Source of the DNA: Trichostrongylus colubriformis
Taxonomy: Eukaryota > Nematoda > Chromadorea > Rhabditida > Trichostrongylidae
Length of the DNA: 64,000 bases
Direction: 5' to 3'
NCBI GenBank assembly: GCA_963978905.1
Contig: OZ022256.1
Location: 1,657,501-1,721,500 of the forward strand
Both the position numbers and the translations under genes were made by a program. The notes beneath the pieces are model-generated. The model saw only the letters and a program-made list of their open reading frames with translations. It was not told where the DNA came from and did not search any database. Every line of letters begins with the position of its first letter. The first letter of the stretch is position 1. This document shows, piece by piece, positions 33,231 through 46,600 of this stretch.

Positions 33231-34128
33231 TTTTCGCGAAGGGTAGATTCTTTCGTGGAAGTTTTTACCAAAAACCGCTTTCAGTTTCACTCCAAGAGAA
33301 TCGTATGAAAACTCCTGTGTGAATGAGAATTTGGAAAATCTTGCATTTTGAATTCTGGTAAGCACTCCATTTATCCATAAAAAAATTAATCATAAGACTC
33401 CTTGTTCCACGGAAGGGATATAGTTCATCTTCCTAGTCCGATCCCTCGATCTCCCCGTAGTTAGCTGACTCATTAGGATGGGTGAGACAGTGTCTCGATT
33501 GACATCTTACAATGAATCACCGTTCTCAAGTAGCCAGTGTATCTTATTGACGAACCCCTGTAGTATTAGGCAGCTTACAGCATCAAGACATAGTTTCCTT
33601 TATTTTGCGCTTTGTATCATTTTCACAGCCAGGATACTGAATGCTCTGCGAGCTCCACCCCGTACATGGAGCCCACTGAATTTGCATCTGTTCTGTACAA
33701 TATGTATAGTAGTGTACACTCATGAGCACCCAGCCAAGGCTAGTGCATAAAGGTTATCAAAAATTGCAGATGAAACAGCAAAAGCAGTTTTTTTTTTTGA
33801 AATTTCCCTTGGCCCACTTTTATACTCACCCCTCAGTATGAGTTATTACCAAAAGATTCAGAAAGCATCAACTAGCCGCATGAAATTTGTGGGTAATTAT
33901 AAAATAATAAAACAACTCAGGCCCTATTGCTGTAAGCTGCTCTATATCATGAAAAATAGTGGGTACGATACAACTGCTACGTGGAAATGGGGTATCAGTG
34001 CAAAGGTCGATCAATACACAGTCTCATCCTTCTCAATGGGCCAACTAATTACGAACAGATTAAGGGGTCGGGCTCGGTCACGGAGGTAATCTGCTTGGGT
34101 TCCAAGAGTTACGGAGAGTCTTATTCTA
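33231..34128. other. Intergenic, nothing recognised
   Basis: No repeat family or exon recognised; a T10 run is at about 33790. Confidence 0.5.
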
Positions 34129-35182
34129 TTGGGTTGAGGAATAATCAAAAAATGTGTGTATATGTTTCCGAACCTTTTCAGCTCTACAGAATGGTACTAC
34201 TTTTTATTCAAATCGCTCAACTTTTTGCTGTGTCTAAGATTCTTAAGATTGACAAATGCAGTACTCGCAAAAATGTGCACTTTAGTTATCTTCTTTTCCT
34301 CGGCTACCATCGAGATTGAAAGAAATGCACACACTGGCATTCGATGGAACTTTTTTTGCTCTACAAGAAAGTGTTTACGGTTTTTGTTCGAATTATCTTT
34401 GCCATATTTTAGGAGCTTTTTTTTTGCTCTATAAGAAAGTGTTTACGGTTTTTGTTCGAATTATCACTGCCATTTTTTAGATCATTAAAAGTCGACGAAA
34501 TCAAGCATTTTAGACTACATGTGTCGAAAATGCACGATTTCGTCGACTTTTGATTGATCTGAAAAATGGCTTGGCAAATATTAATTTGAACAAAAATCGT
34601 GAACACTATCTTGTAGAGTCTATCGAATAGTACAAAACATGGTGTCAAAAACATCATTTTCATTACGCAATTTCGAATTGAAAAAAAAGATCGAAAGTTA
34701 TCTCTACATGCTAAAATATGAGAAGATACAAAAGAAGAATGGCACCCTCTCGTAGAGCAAAAGAAGCTGTATCGAAAGCACATACGCACGTCCTCTCCAA
34801 TCTCGATGGTAGGCGAGGAAGAGAAGATAACGAAAGTGCACACTTTTGCGAGTGCTGCACTTGTGAGTCTTAAAAACAGCAAAAAGTTGGGCGATTTGAG
34901 TAAAAGGTAGTATCACTCTGTAGAGCTGAGAAAGCTCTATCGAAAACATATACACATACATTTTTTAATCTCGATGGCAGACGAGAAAGATGAGGTGCGC
35001 GAGTACTGCATATGTGAGCCTTAAAAACAGCAAAAAGTTAGGCGATTTGAATAAAAGGTAGTAGCATTTTGTAGAACAAAAAAAGCTCTATCGAAAACAT
35101 ATATAAGCTTTGTCGAAAGGTGAAGGGAACAATGTGAAAAACCGGTTTAGAAAAAACGGCGAGAACTTATTCCTCAACCCAA
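34129..35182. mobile_element. 1.05-kb foldback element, TTGGGTTGAGGAATAA ends, TA-flanked
   Basis: Ends TTGGGTTGAGGAATAA are inverted and flanked by TA (34127-34128, 35183-35184), as in Tc1/mariner-type MITEs. Nearly the whole left half (e.g. CAGCTCTACAGAATGGTACT, ATCGCTCAACTTTTTGCTG) reappears inverted in the right half (e.g. CGATTTGAGTAAAAGGTAG, CTCTGTAGAGCTGAG). A 31-bp segment, GAAAGTGTTTACGGTTTTTG and on, is also directly repeated at 34361 and 34431. No transposase. Confidence 0.8.
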
Positions 35183-36314
35183 TAATAAATGATTCTTGAG
35201 CATGAATGGAGTTCTCATCAAAATTCAAACTGCAGGGCTTTCCAGAAGTCCTCACTTTAATAGACAAGAAGAATTGATTTTTAGATGAAGGCCTGAAGTG
35301 ACAACGGTCTTTTGGGAAAAGCTGGTATCAAACGATTGTACCCTTTAGAAAACTTCACGATCTGTATGGTTCTTATTCAGCATGGGATACCTATTAAAAA
35401 GTTGCAAAATGCTGTCACTGGCGTGCTGGTTATAATCACCGCGAGCGTGGCTCGCTGATGAGTGCCCACTTGCCCTTTGAGGCAGTGAAATGATCAGAAT
35501 CAAGGTATTCTAGTCTCTGAGGTCACCATGTAGTAGAGCTTGGCGAGGTGAGTTTAGTGGTATATACAGCTATACAGAAATGATGCATCGAAATAGAGTT
35601 ATAATGAAAAAAAAACGAAAAAAAGGACGCGGATCCGCATTCCCCGCGTTTATTTTTGAAAACATAGGGCGGGCATTGTATATAGTAGTTATTGTTAGTT
35701 ACATTACAAATTTTGCATTGTTTATTACAATCACAGCCTTAAGTTCTATCACCAAAGTCTTTGATGTAACAACTGTTCGTCTCACTCCTCACCTTTTGAA
35801 ACCCTGTACAGGTGTGATGATTTGAAGAACTAATTTTGACTTTGTTTTTTGACCGAATTCCATTTGCCTGAGCGGTCCAACCCAAACGAAGAGTGGAGTT
35901 TCTTGAGGAGTTGACACTCACTGCTTGTTCCAAAGGAAGAACTAACTCTGAAGCGCCAAAAATTGACCTCTCTCGTTATTTTTGGCTTGCATAACCCCAT
36001 CACCGCTGATCCCTATCTTTAGTAAGAGGTATGGCCCTCTTATAAATGGGTAAAAGGATGTTGTGGGAATCTATCCAAACCCCCCGGGGAAGCAAAAGAA
36101 AGCAAATACGTGCGGGCCGATACCGATCGATGGCTCGCACAATCGTATCGATCGACTTTATCCATTTTTGTGTAGGGGAGGCGCATGAGTAAGAAGCCAC
36201 GCCTCCATTCGTCGTGCGCGAGGCTTGCCAATGTTATTGATATGAAGTGGTAATGTATGGTGAATAAAGTTCATAGAAATAATTCCGATCGACCTAGTGA
36301 CGCCCTTAGTGCTA
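35183..36314. other. Intergenic, nothing but a dispersed repeat recognised
   Basis: Holds the inverted partner of the 32380-32515 repeat at 35385-35515. The stretch 36000-36314 probably belongs to the Helitron whose 3' end follows. No exon supported. Confidence 0.5.
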
Positions 36315-36344
36315 CGCACACAGTAGTGTGCGCCAGCCAACTGG
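36315..36344 (+). mobile_element. Helitron-like 3' terminus
   Basis: A 7-bp hairpin CGCACAC/GTGTGCG with loop AGTA (36315-36332) is followed by CAGCCAA and CTGG, then T: the hairpin-spacer-CTRR-T arrangement of Helitron 3' ends. The related end at 61203-61233 has the same motifs. The 5' end of this copy was not found. Confidence 0.6.
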
Positions 36345-36345
36345 T

Positions 36346-37590
36346 ATGATTAATAGGTTGTATCACTAAAGTATTAGGCCACTTTAATGACACTACAATT
36401 TACATTTCATTTAAGGAAAAAAAGCAGTAGAACTAATTATGAGCGTGTCCAGGGGAGGGGAAGTAGATGAACTGTGATGTTAAAAAGGAGACACAAAGTT
36501 AAAAAGAAGGCTCAAAGTCAAAGGTTAGGAGACTCAAAGTTTTTTTTTTTCAAAACAAAGATTCACGATGAGCACTGACTTCTCCCAGCGAGCGAGCCAC
36601 TCAACAAACTGAGTATTCCTGTCAGCTATCACAGGTTCACTAAATCGTTACCTGATGATGCAGTGCACCACAAAACGCATCCTTGCATGATCGATTGGAG
36701 GATGCAGATTACCTGTTTATGGTTCTTCATTTAAGTTTCTTGACTGGCACTCTATTGCAACCTCTATATTTATCTTCAAAAGAATGACGGACTATCACTT
36801 TTCGTTTATTTTGACGTTTCTCGATAGATTTTAATTGTAATCATTATAGTGATGTCTGTTATGCAAGATCCGACTCATGTATACCGTATGCATGTTTTGA
36901 TGGGATTGCACTGGAGAGGAAGAAAAAAGTGGGATTGGGTTTGGGAGAGCGGTGAAAAATGCGACTACAGATGTTGGGCTACATTCTGGTTGACACCCGA
37001 GGTACTGGAAATCCCGAGGAATGTTCCCACGTACGTTGTTTGGGAGTGTAGCCTTATGTGGGATTGTCGCTTTGCGTCGTCGTACTCACGGCGCCATCAA
37101 CAGGGCTTGCCGCGATCGATTGGAACTCCGCTCGAGACGCAAGGGGCTGGTACCATGAAGGTCTTTGAAGAGAGAGCTGTTTATCTCATCATCACCTGAA
37201 CAACATTTTTTGTACCCTAAAAAAACAAAATAGTGACATAAAAAATAAAGAAACAATAACATTACATGATAACACTTCTAATCAAGAAATAATTAATTCA
37301 AGCGTAAATCTTATAAAGAAGCGAGCGCAATGCACGCAATCGCACGCAAAGAACTCCGACGCGCCGCGCGAAAAATTGACGTAATGCTACACACCTCGTT
37401 ATCGGCGCTTCCCACAAATTACATACAGATCTTGAAAATGCATTCATTCACGATTCTTTTCCTATATGTACGACAATACCACCAAATTTCGAACGACCTG
37501 GATTGCCGAGAATACCATCAAATCCAGTGTGGAACTGATAGCTCCGTTATACCTCTGTTGCCATATGTCCTAATGTGATTTCTGCTGTGT
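36346..37590. other. Intergenic downstream of the ion channel gene
   Basis: No gene recognised. A degenerate GTCGAATTTTCGC-family MITE at about 37060-37400 shares GGCTGGTACCATGAAGGT and TAATTAATTCAAGCG with the copy at 51080-51480. Confidence 0.5.
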
Positions 37591-37628
37591 ATATCGAAGC
37601 TCAGAGTGTTCTTAACAATAAAGAATTC

Positions 37629-37634
37629 TTTATT
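37629..37634 (-). terminator. Polyadenylation signal AATAAA of the ion channel gene
   Basis: Minus-strand AATAAA lies 19 bp past the stop codon at 37655-37653. Confidence 0.65.
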
Positions 37635-37652
37635 TTCAACGATTGTGATACA

Positions 37653-40600
37653 TTACAATTTGTTCATACTATCCCATATCTCCTGCTTACGTTGCAGATA
37701 GTACGACCAGTAAACGATCTGGAAACACATATTTGAAAAGTTGCGATAAAAATTTACTCCACCGAACTTTATACGGAAAAATTGCGATATTTCTTGAGTT
37801 TTCTGTTGTGGCTCAATCGTTTTCATATAATTCGCCTGCCGTTCGGTAAACAAAATGCATGCACTAATCGCATAGGTATAGGTGGTACATGGGGAGGAGG
37901 GGGGGAGGGTGCCACATTGAGGGGCTCTTGTTATGGGACCAAACGAAAGTTTATATTTGGCAATGCACAGCTCTACGGTGCTCCTCGCATCTGACTTGAT
38001 TGAGCGCCGACGATGGACGTTCTGAGAACGCCACTGTCTCGGCCAAGACTCACCATACACCCCACTGCAGCACTATCAAAAAAGTCCCACAGGGCATGGT
38101 GAGCTCTTTTAAGGGGTCCTCATTGTAAGAGCTGTTACATAAAAAACTGATGTCAAATTAGGATTAGGATTAGGATTTATTATCGGTTAAAAACAAGTAA
38201 GACAAAACAAAACAAACTGTTTACAAAGTGACCGATAAAAACAGAATCAGAGACAGAAACAGATGAGCGGCTTAGTAGAGCATAAAGTGACTGGAGGTGG
38301 GTGGGGAACGGGTGAGGTTGAGTGGAGGCGAAAGGTGGTGAAGAGCAGTGGGCCGCCAATACTGCAAGTCGCAAGATCTGTGGTGCGCCTCCGGATACCA
38401 TCTTAGTAGGCAAATTCAGCTCAAAGGCTTCGGGAGTGCTAGAAAACGGCCGATGATTTCATCCCCACCGAGAACAAATATTTGCCTAATTTTTTCAATT
38501 TCCGTCCATTTGTTTTCATATATGGTCACACATGAAAACTATGGCATATTAATTTTCAGTGTACCAGGGCACCTATAATTACCAGTTTTTTTTTGTTTAT
38601 TTGATGACTGATTTGTATGAATCTGCCAGCGCTCACAACACTGGAACCAGGTATTTCTCACAAAGCGCGTGCAATGTTCGTGGTCGGGGGCTCGGACTAC
38701 CTCAGGTAACAAATTTTCACTTTAATCAAGATTTCGATCCAATCTGGAAAAATCGGGCGACCGCTATTCGTAGTCTAGCACATTCGGCGAAAGGGGGTCG
38801 CTCATCCACGTCAGAAAAAACTTTATGTACGATGCTCACTAGGTGCAGATCACGTGAGGGCTATCCATTCTCCATATTTTCCATTGGATTTCATCGATCA
38901 AAGTTAGGTCAAAATCTCAGTTGAAATGATGCTGTCTTCAGCACTAATTTGGCCTCCTGAGCGCCAATATCACATCAGTTACGCACGAAACCGCCTGGGC
39001 GCGCGAGAAGCGCCGGCAGGGTTGAGCATATCAGCCACTGGAAATGAAAATGAAGTCGTTTCGGTGCTAGAAACGGAAACAGCAGTCATTTTTCGTATGC
39101 ACACATAGATGAGGGCAAGACAGTGAAAATCTAAGAGAATGCAAAAGCTCTGCCATCACAGGGAACTAATCCACAAACATCCTCCCACTGCGAACATCCG
39201 ACTACCCCAGCACCACTTAGCCGAATTTGACAACGGTTTCTGTGTAATGTGTGTGACCATACAAAATGCAAAAAGAAGACCGTTCTAGAGAGGCTCATCA
39301 TGCACGTATTGGGCCTTTCTTGTGAGGCGCTTCTACACTTGGGGGGGGGGGTAGCCAGTTCCTAGCAGCGAAGCGGCTGTGAACCCAACAGAGACGCAAA
39401 GTACGAAAACAACCACTGTCGGCGTCACAGCTGAGGTAACGGTCGAAGGGGGGCACTGCTGCAAAGTATGAAAGCGACCTGAGTGCAGCAATCGCGAGGA
39501 GCAGTACTGATCAGCCCTCGCACCGCCAGGCGTTATAAAGCTCGAAAGATTTTTCCGTACCGACCAGAGAAAGAGGGAAATTGGAGTGACGCGTGGTCGT
39601 CCAGACAGAAATGCAAGCGGCTGATCGCTATCATGACTAACACAGCACTCCAATTTCATATCTTTTAGGCAGTCTTATTTATTACTACTCATAGATAAAG
39701 TGAAAATTTCATATAAAAGCCAAGAAACAATGAAAAAAAAGAAAATAAATCGAAACATGTGACTTGACACGTCCACTTACATTGAATATGAAAAAACTGA
39801 TCGGGAACATTATACTCGATATGGAATCGATCTTTTCTGGCGGCCATGGCACTGATGTCTAAACGGAAAAAGTGATTTCGAAGTAATTTTAGCACATTGT
39901 TAACTAATACCTTTCACTGACACATATCTCATTCCTAATCAGCTTGTCATTTAATCGGTCGTATTGGTATCGAGATTGGTGAGGCCGTCTTCATACTCTG
40001 CAAAGCCGGCGACAGAGTGTGGCTGCGTGTCTCTGCGTCTCCGCCTAAGCCACAATGTCTCGGTGCCTGCATCGTCTCTGCACCTCTCCCGTGTCACTCT
40101 GTTTCGCTGCCTATCAACGCAGCCACCCCCCGCCGGCGCAAAGTATGAACGCGGCCTTACCTAGCTAGTCCTTTGACCCCCTTATCGGTCATTGAAAATT
40201 CCAACTACAGTACCTTAGTCACAGTTCGACGAGCGTTGCATCCTGGAGGAAACATGAAACGTTTTTCGTATAAGGAAGATCCTTGAGGAGAACCATCAAC
40301 CAACGGCTAAAACCACATATTCGTTACTAAACCGGGCTAAAAGGCATAGAACCAAAAGAAAAGTACTGTTTGTAAACATAATAAAAATAAACATGTTACA
40401 AACGTAACAATGACGATGAACAAAAATGAAGTTCCAAAGGCGAGCGTAATGCGTCCGTGTGACTCGCCTGAAAGGTGAATTTCACACCCAGTCAGCCATA
40501 GCCACTTTGATCCCTATGATCTTAACTCTTTAATCCTTCAGATTTTCGAAAAAGGGAAACGAATTACCGAGATAATTAAACTATAATAACGTAAAAACTT

Positions 40601-43600
40601 GAAGTGCACAATGTTCTGAGGTTTGGAAGAATGGAAAAGGGATTCGTGTCTAGGCATCGTAAGGGTCAAATTCGGCAGACTGTGGAATATGAAAGTAGCG
40701 GTACTCAGCAATGTAACAATATAGAAAGAACTAGACAAAACGACGAAAACCGCGAGAAATAGGACCACGAAACCCCTTCTCTGCGTCACTGGCCGATGCA
40801 GACTGCAGAGGGGTAGAGAGGCTGAATCAGCCGGCCACAACCTTGTCCCACCTTCGCCGGTAAATCGCCCAACTGCAGGATTGCAGAACGACTCGCCGTG
40901 CTGCGGACTCGTCATAAGAACCCAAGCCACGTTTTTTTCAATGAGAGTTTCGCTACACGTAGCCTCTTTTGAAGTAGAACGTTTGTTCTGGGAGAACGTG
41001 TATTCACAATCCACAGGACCCCCTTACCCCTACTGGTGCCTTTAAAAGACCATATTTTGAATTTAAAAGCAATCAGCCCGCGTACAAACGAGAGCATCAT
41101 GCGTCGTACATGCCCGTCGCAAACCAGATTTACGTAGCTGTGATCGATAGTCAGCGGCAGGCGCTGCGCCGCGAAACACGTCTGCAGATTAGTGAATGGT
41201 CACCTTTGTTTTCTTCGCTCCTTTGTTGGCAATTTTGCTCTCGTCTCGAACTTTATAGCCGACTATGGCCAGCTCAAGAAGACTGGAGAAGATAAACGTC
41301 ATCGACACGAGCATCCATACATCTGAATTGTAACGTCATTGGCACTCGATTTGTAGCACTCGATAACGAAATGACTTGCTGATGGTATCTGATGGGTGCC
41401 GCGCTCGAGAAAAATCCTGTGTAGGCCAGAACATTCTGAGTGGGTAAAGGTCGCCAGAGTTTGCAGCAAACACGCATCTGCGAGGAAGCACATTCACAAC
41501 AGAGGCAGGGCTCGTGCGCGATGACCCAAACCAAGTGTCCTGGACTACACCCTCAGACTAGGTGCCCGCACTACGCGAATTGGTTCACCATGAAGGTGAG
41601 TGCCTTATCGCTGCCACTATGAGTTGATCGCGCAAAGGTAGGGCGGGTCCGAAAATTTATTCTGATTTTTATGCCGCTCGCTCCAAGCGGCAAACTTAAG
41701 GCAATGTTGCGCCTTGACCAAGTGGCACACTATCTAGTAACTTTGTAGCTTTTGTGAAAAACCAGTGTAAGCGCAACAAGAAACGTGTTAAAGAACCATT
41801 ACGGCATGCCATGTTTCACTCGAAAATGCACGAGTCCAACTGAGATGGAGCTCCTCAAAGTAGCGGCCGATGAGGAGGAGCGTCCGAGTGGGTGTAGATA
41901 TTAGGCTACTTTCATGCCCTGCGGCACCCTCGTCGGCTGCAGCACTCTGACTCTAATTATAACGTCAGACCGAATCATGCTACGGTACGATGAAACTGTG
42001 GGGGAAAGCGCGCGAATCTCGCCACATGTGGCACTATGCCCCAATTCTCGCCAAGATTCAAATCTCGTCACAGACTTGTGCGGGCTCTCGTCACAATCAT
42101 CATACTGCAATATGGTTCAGTAGAGCGTTATAAAGAGAGTGCGTCATCACAGTTACGCCGCTGTCGGCAGTGGACGCACGATTTTGCCGTCGTCGCCACC
42201 GGTGCCGGTGTCGGTGCCGCAAAGTATGACAACGGCCTTAGAGAGTTGAAGAGCAAAAAGGCGACGGCCACGTGGTCAGGGACACAGAGTGAGAGGCAAG
42301 TTTAAATTGGGTGCGGAAATTTCAGCTGTTCTCCGGTCGCTGAAGGCTGTTCAAATCGCTGCTTTTCTTCCAGTTTTTCGATTTTTTTCTCTTGAAAGAG
42401 GGAAACTTTCGCGTTTTTTTGTCACGTATCGTATCTAGTAAAGTGATTTCAAGAGAATTAGAAATATGGGATTTTCCTGGACGGTTCCTTTATCTAAAGG
42501 TCCCGTCTTTCTATCTACAGGTGCCGTCTTTCATGTAGAATTATAACTAACACGTTGCTTATGCGGAATCCCGTTGCACGCTGACGAAAACGACACTACA
42601 CACTTTCAACAGAATAAAGGGATGAAATTCCCTACCTATAGCTTTTATATAGGAAACTCGTGGCAGATTACGCATGATGTTTCCAAATTGGAATATCATT
42701 GCTAGTAAAGCATTGACGCCGAGCATGGTACGTGCCGGAATCGCTCGTGGTCCCAACGCGAATGATATCCAACTGTAACAGAGACAATGTTTGAGTGCTC
42801 GCATGATAAACTGCAAGAATCGCAAACGATTTACCTTATAAAAATGGTGAGATATGTTGGCAGGTATGCTTGCATAAAATACCACACAAATCGTCGTTCA
42901 AACATAATTATCACATGTAATTCGTCCCACATGCCGGCCGGATATGGCTGTAAATCGAGTAGATGGCTCAGCGCTAAAAAAAATGGGCAAAGATCGGTAG
43001 ACACAATGATCAAACCTCTTCCTTTCGATTTGCACTAATTTTGAAGAGATCAAAATCTGGCAGCACGATTGCACCCATCGGCTGAACCGGCTCATCGATT
43101 GTTGTCCAACGCATCCGGACCTCTTGATTGTTGTAGTTAAAGCTGAAATGAGCATAAATTAAAGTGTTTTATTAAAGAGGGAGGGGGGGGGGGTTAGACA
43201 AGTTGTTGATCGTTAAACGGTATCATTTTACATTACTGGCACTAACAAATGTTGGGTCAATGAGGTCATCAGATCACGCGGTGGCCACGCCCATTCGCAA
43301 GCAGTGAACTGCTACCACACGGGAAAAAAACAAAAATAAAACCCCATTCCAGTGAAATAACAGGATACAGAACGCAAACTAATGGCCATATTGATCGATG
43401 AAGTGGGGGAGTCATAGCTTGGCAGCTTGCCAAAGCAACAGCCTCGAAACAACTCGGACAGTTCGCTAGGCGTTGCCGTGCGACCAGCCGACTTCAGACC
43501 GAGGTCAAAATCCGTGCGTACCAACACACACCTCACCGTAAATATGAGTGTACGTCAGTACATTTTTACACGACGCCCCCTTATGCCCATTACCTAGCAA

Positions 43601-46600
43601 GGCATTTGTCACGCGTGGTGACTCAATACGAGTGTCATGACGCACACCATTAAATGTTTTGTAAAAGCATAGTAATGGTGGACCACCAACAAAATGTCCT
43701 TCCTCATTAGTATGCCACTTGAACCAATTTTCCAAACGGACGCTTGTAAGCGTGAGAACTGGTAGCAATTTCGCATAGGCAGTTCAGAGTTGGCGATCAT
43801 ATAAGCGAAAAGGCGAGTAAACAGGATGGAACAAGTACGTATCGATTGATGGTATGAGTGAATAGACTATTAGGCGCCATGTGTAAAATACGTATCGATT
43901 TTTTTGACTCCGACCTGTGGACGGTTGCACTGAACAGGCAAAAAGGAAAACATACGTAATTGACAGCCTGTACGCTTATTCGTCTAAATAATCAACCTTG
44001 GACAATGTCATAAGAATGATAAACACTGGGGATGAAAAACCATTTGCAATTCGTAACCTCTCGTAAATCAATCCACAAGTCTGTAGATCTAATGGAAAAT
44101 TGCTGAGTTCCAATGAGCATGGTCCTTTAACCCGTACCCTGTAGTTGACCATGACAGTTCCATTGGGAAATAACATAAGAAAAACACTTCTGAAATTTGA
44201 AAGCATATAGTCGAGGAGAAACAGACGATATCTATCGGAAATAACTGAAGATGTGAAAAATCTTTGACTCACCTAAAAGGTGAGTCGTGTATTTGAGCAA
44301 CTTTACTATTTATAAAACAGCTGTTTGGCGTCCATAAACGATCGAGCACTTGATGATTCAACGAGAGATTACCTGGAAAAGTAATGGTGATTTAATATTG
44401 TTTTTACACAAAAGAAGCGAAAACACGATGCTAAGAGCTGTTGGTGGCTCAACTCTCCTCACGATCTCAAGCTTCTTTTCCAACGAAAAGTGCTGTAGAT
44501 AAGTCCCACTGAAGAATTTTCATTTTACGCAAAGCAAAAAATAATCCCACCAAAGTCCCCTAAGATTTTTATTTCAAGAACCTTCCACAGAATCTTGACT
44601 TCATCTGTTACCCATATATTTGTGTTGTGTTCTACTTATCACGGAAAATGCAAAGTTCCAAAGAAAAAACAAAAAATGGTCGAGATACAGCCTCTTAAAA
44701 GCAGCATTGGGAAATCCGGGCAAAAGTAAAAGAAGTAGTGAATATGAATGTCGAGGTGCTGAATACGATGGGAAGAAAAACGGAAGTCAATGACCAGAAA
44801 CCCGAAAAACAGAACCCTTCTCCATGACTGATTCCCTACGAGGACGATCATTCTGTCAAAAGGCGGACAGGCCGGACGACTCTGCCACTGGCATGTAGCC
44901 AGGTAATCAATGAGCAAAAACAGCGAGGAAACATCACAAAAACTCAAAAGGCATCTCATCGTTAACTACAGACGAGGGAAGACATCAAGTGAGAATTGAT
45001 GAAAAAGAAATAGGAACAAAAAGAAAAACCCTCAAATTCTAAGGGTGAACAGCAAAAATCAAAACAAAAAAAGGATAATCAGCTGATTAGAAATCATAAT
45101 CGCGCCCCGATCGCTCCAGCCGTGCCGCTCGCCTTGGCTCCTCCCACCCCAGCCAATCAGGGGAAGCTCGTCGCCAGGAGGCGGGCTGCCCTAACCAAGG
45201 CGGCTTGCCCTGATGAGGCCGCCTCCGCCACAGCGTAAGGGCGCGCCTTTTGCGGGGGATTTCGCCATACATAGGCCTCTCACAAGGGAAGGTATTTTAC
45301 TTCCACTGGAACTTTGAAATGACAAAACCCAAATTGCTACCTGGCATTCTGAAGCGAGTTACGACCTGTGACACCTCATTGGCGAGGCACTTTGCCATCA
45401 GCAAGGCCGTTGCCACCCACGAACCCAACCCCGCAGATCTGGAACACTACCAGTAAGCCACTGTGGTCAATTCTGGCTATCCAACGGCCTTGTTGATGGC
45501 AAAGTGCCTCGCCATGGAGATGTCACAGGCAAGTCATAGGCAAACTTTGACCCATCGTAACTCGCTTCAGAATGCCAGGTAGCAATTTTGGTTCCACAGT
45601 TGTAATCAGTGTTCGAAGCTCTATCGATCCCCGGGTCATTTCAAAGTTCCATGGGAAGTAAAACACCTTCCCTTGTCAAACCCATAATTTTTCAGTCAAT
45701 GCCTCCTTTTATGATTTCCTCTCACCCACATTATCCCAACACTGTCTTTAAAGTGGCGTCCGACGAAGTGGGCTGTCCGTGGAGCGGGACTACGAGCGTT
45801 TTAGAAGCGAAGCGGAGGCGGTCACGTGATCGCAGCCGCAGAGTGGGAAGAAGATTAGCGTTGGGCGCGTAATTTGGCCTACGTCCCTCCCGTCGACAAC
45901 TGCCGAGAGATGATTCGGCGGAAACTCAAGATTTTATTCTAAAAATTTCGATTCGTCGAACAAAACAAATAAAATTTCTTTTCTTTTTTGTGTTTCTTTT
46001 CCTGTGCCGCTTGGTGTAGTGATTTTGTAAGGAATCAAAAATTGTAAGGATTTTTGTGCTCCTTTCCTTGGAAAACCAGATTGAGTACAAGCGCACTTGG
46101 TAATGGGAATGCTTCAATTAGATATGGTACACGAAAGCGAGGAGAGGGGAGGGGCAATTTGTTGAATGAGTATTTGATTTTGTATGGATGTTAAACAGTA
46201 ACATTGACCTTATATGAACACACATGTGCACATACATATATTTACGGAAATTTACGGTACGACATATCCTGCACTAATGGGCACGTTAATGTTCAGCATT
46301 CGAAAAATTGCCCCCCCCCTCCGTTATCATCAGTATAGCACCAAATAAAGCCGCACTAATGTAGGTGGAATAGCTGCTCAGTTCACTCTATCCCTTCGTC
46401 ATGCAGGTTTCAAGCATTTCATATCCGATAATGGGTACAGCAGGAATGTTTTCAATGTACTACCTTTCTATCGGTTTTACCCAGTTCCTCTCCCCAGCGG
46501 CATCCAAATCACCGAGAAACCGATGTTGACCTCTTCGCAGACTTTAACACAGTGAATTATTTAAAATTAACCTTTGCACGGCGACAGTCGTTCAAAGTTC

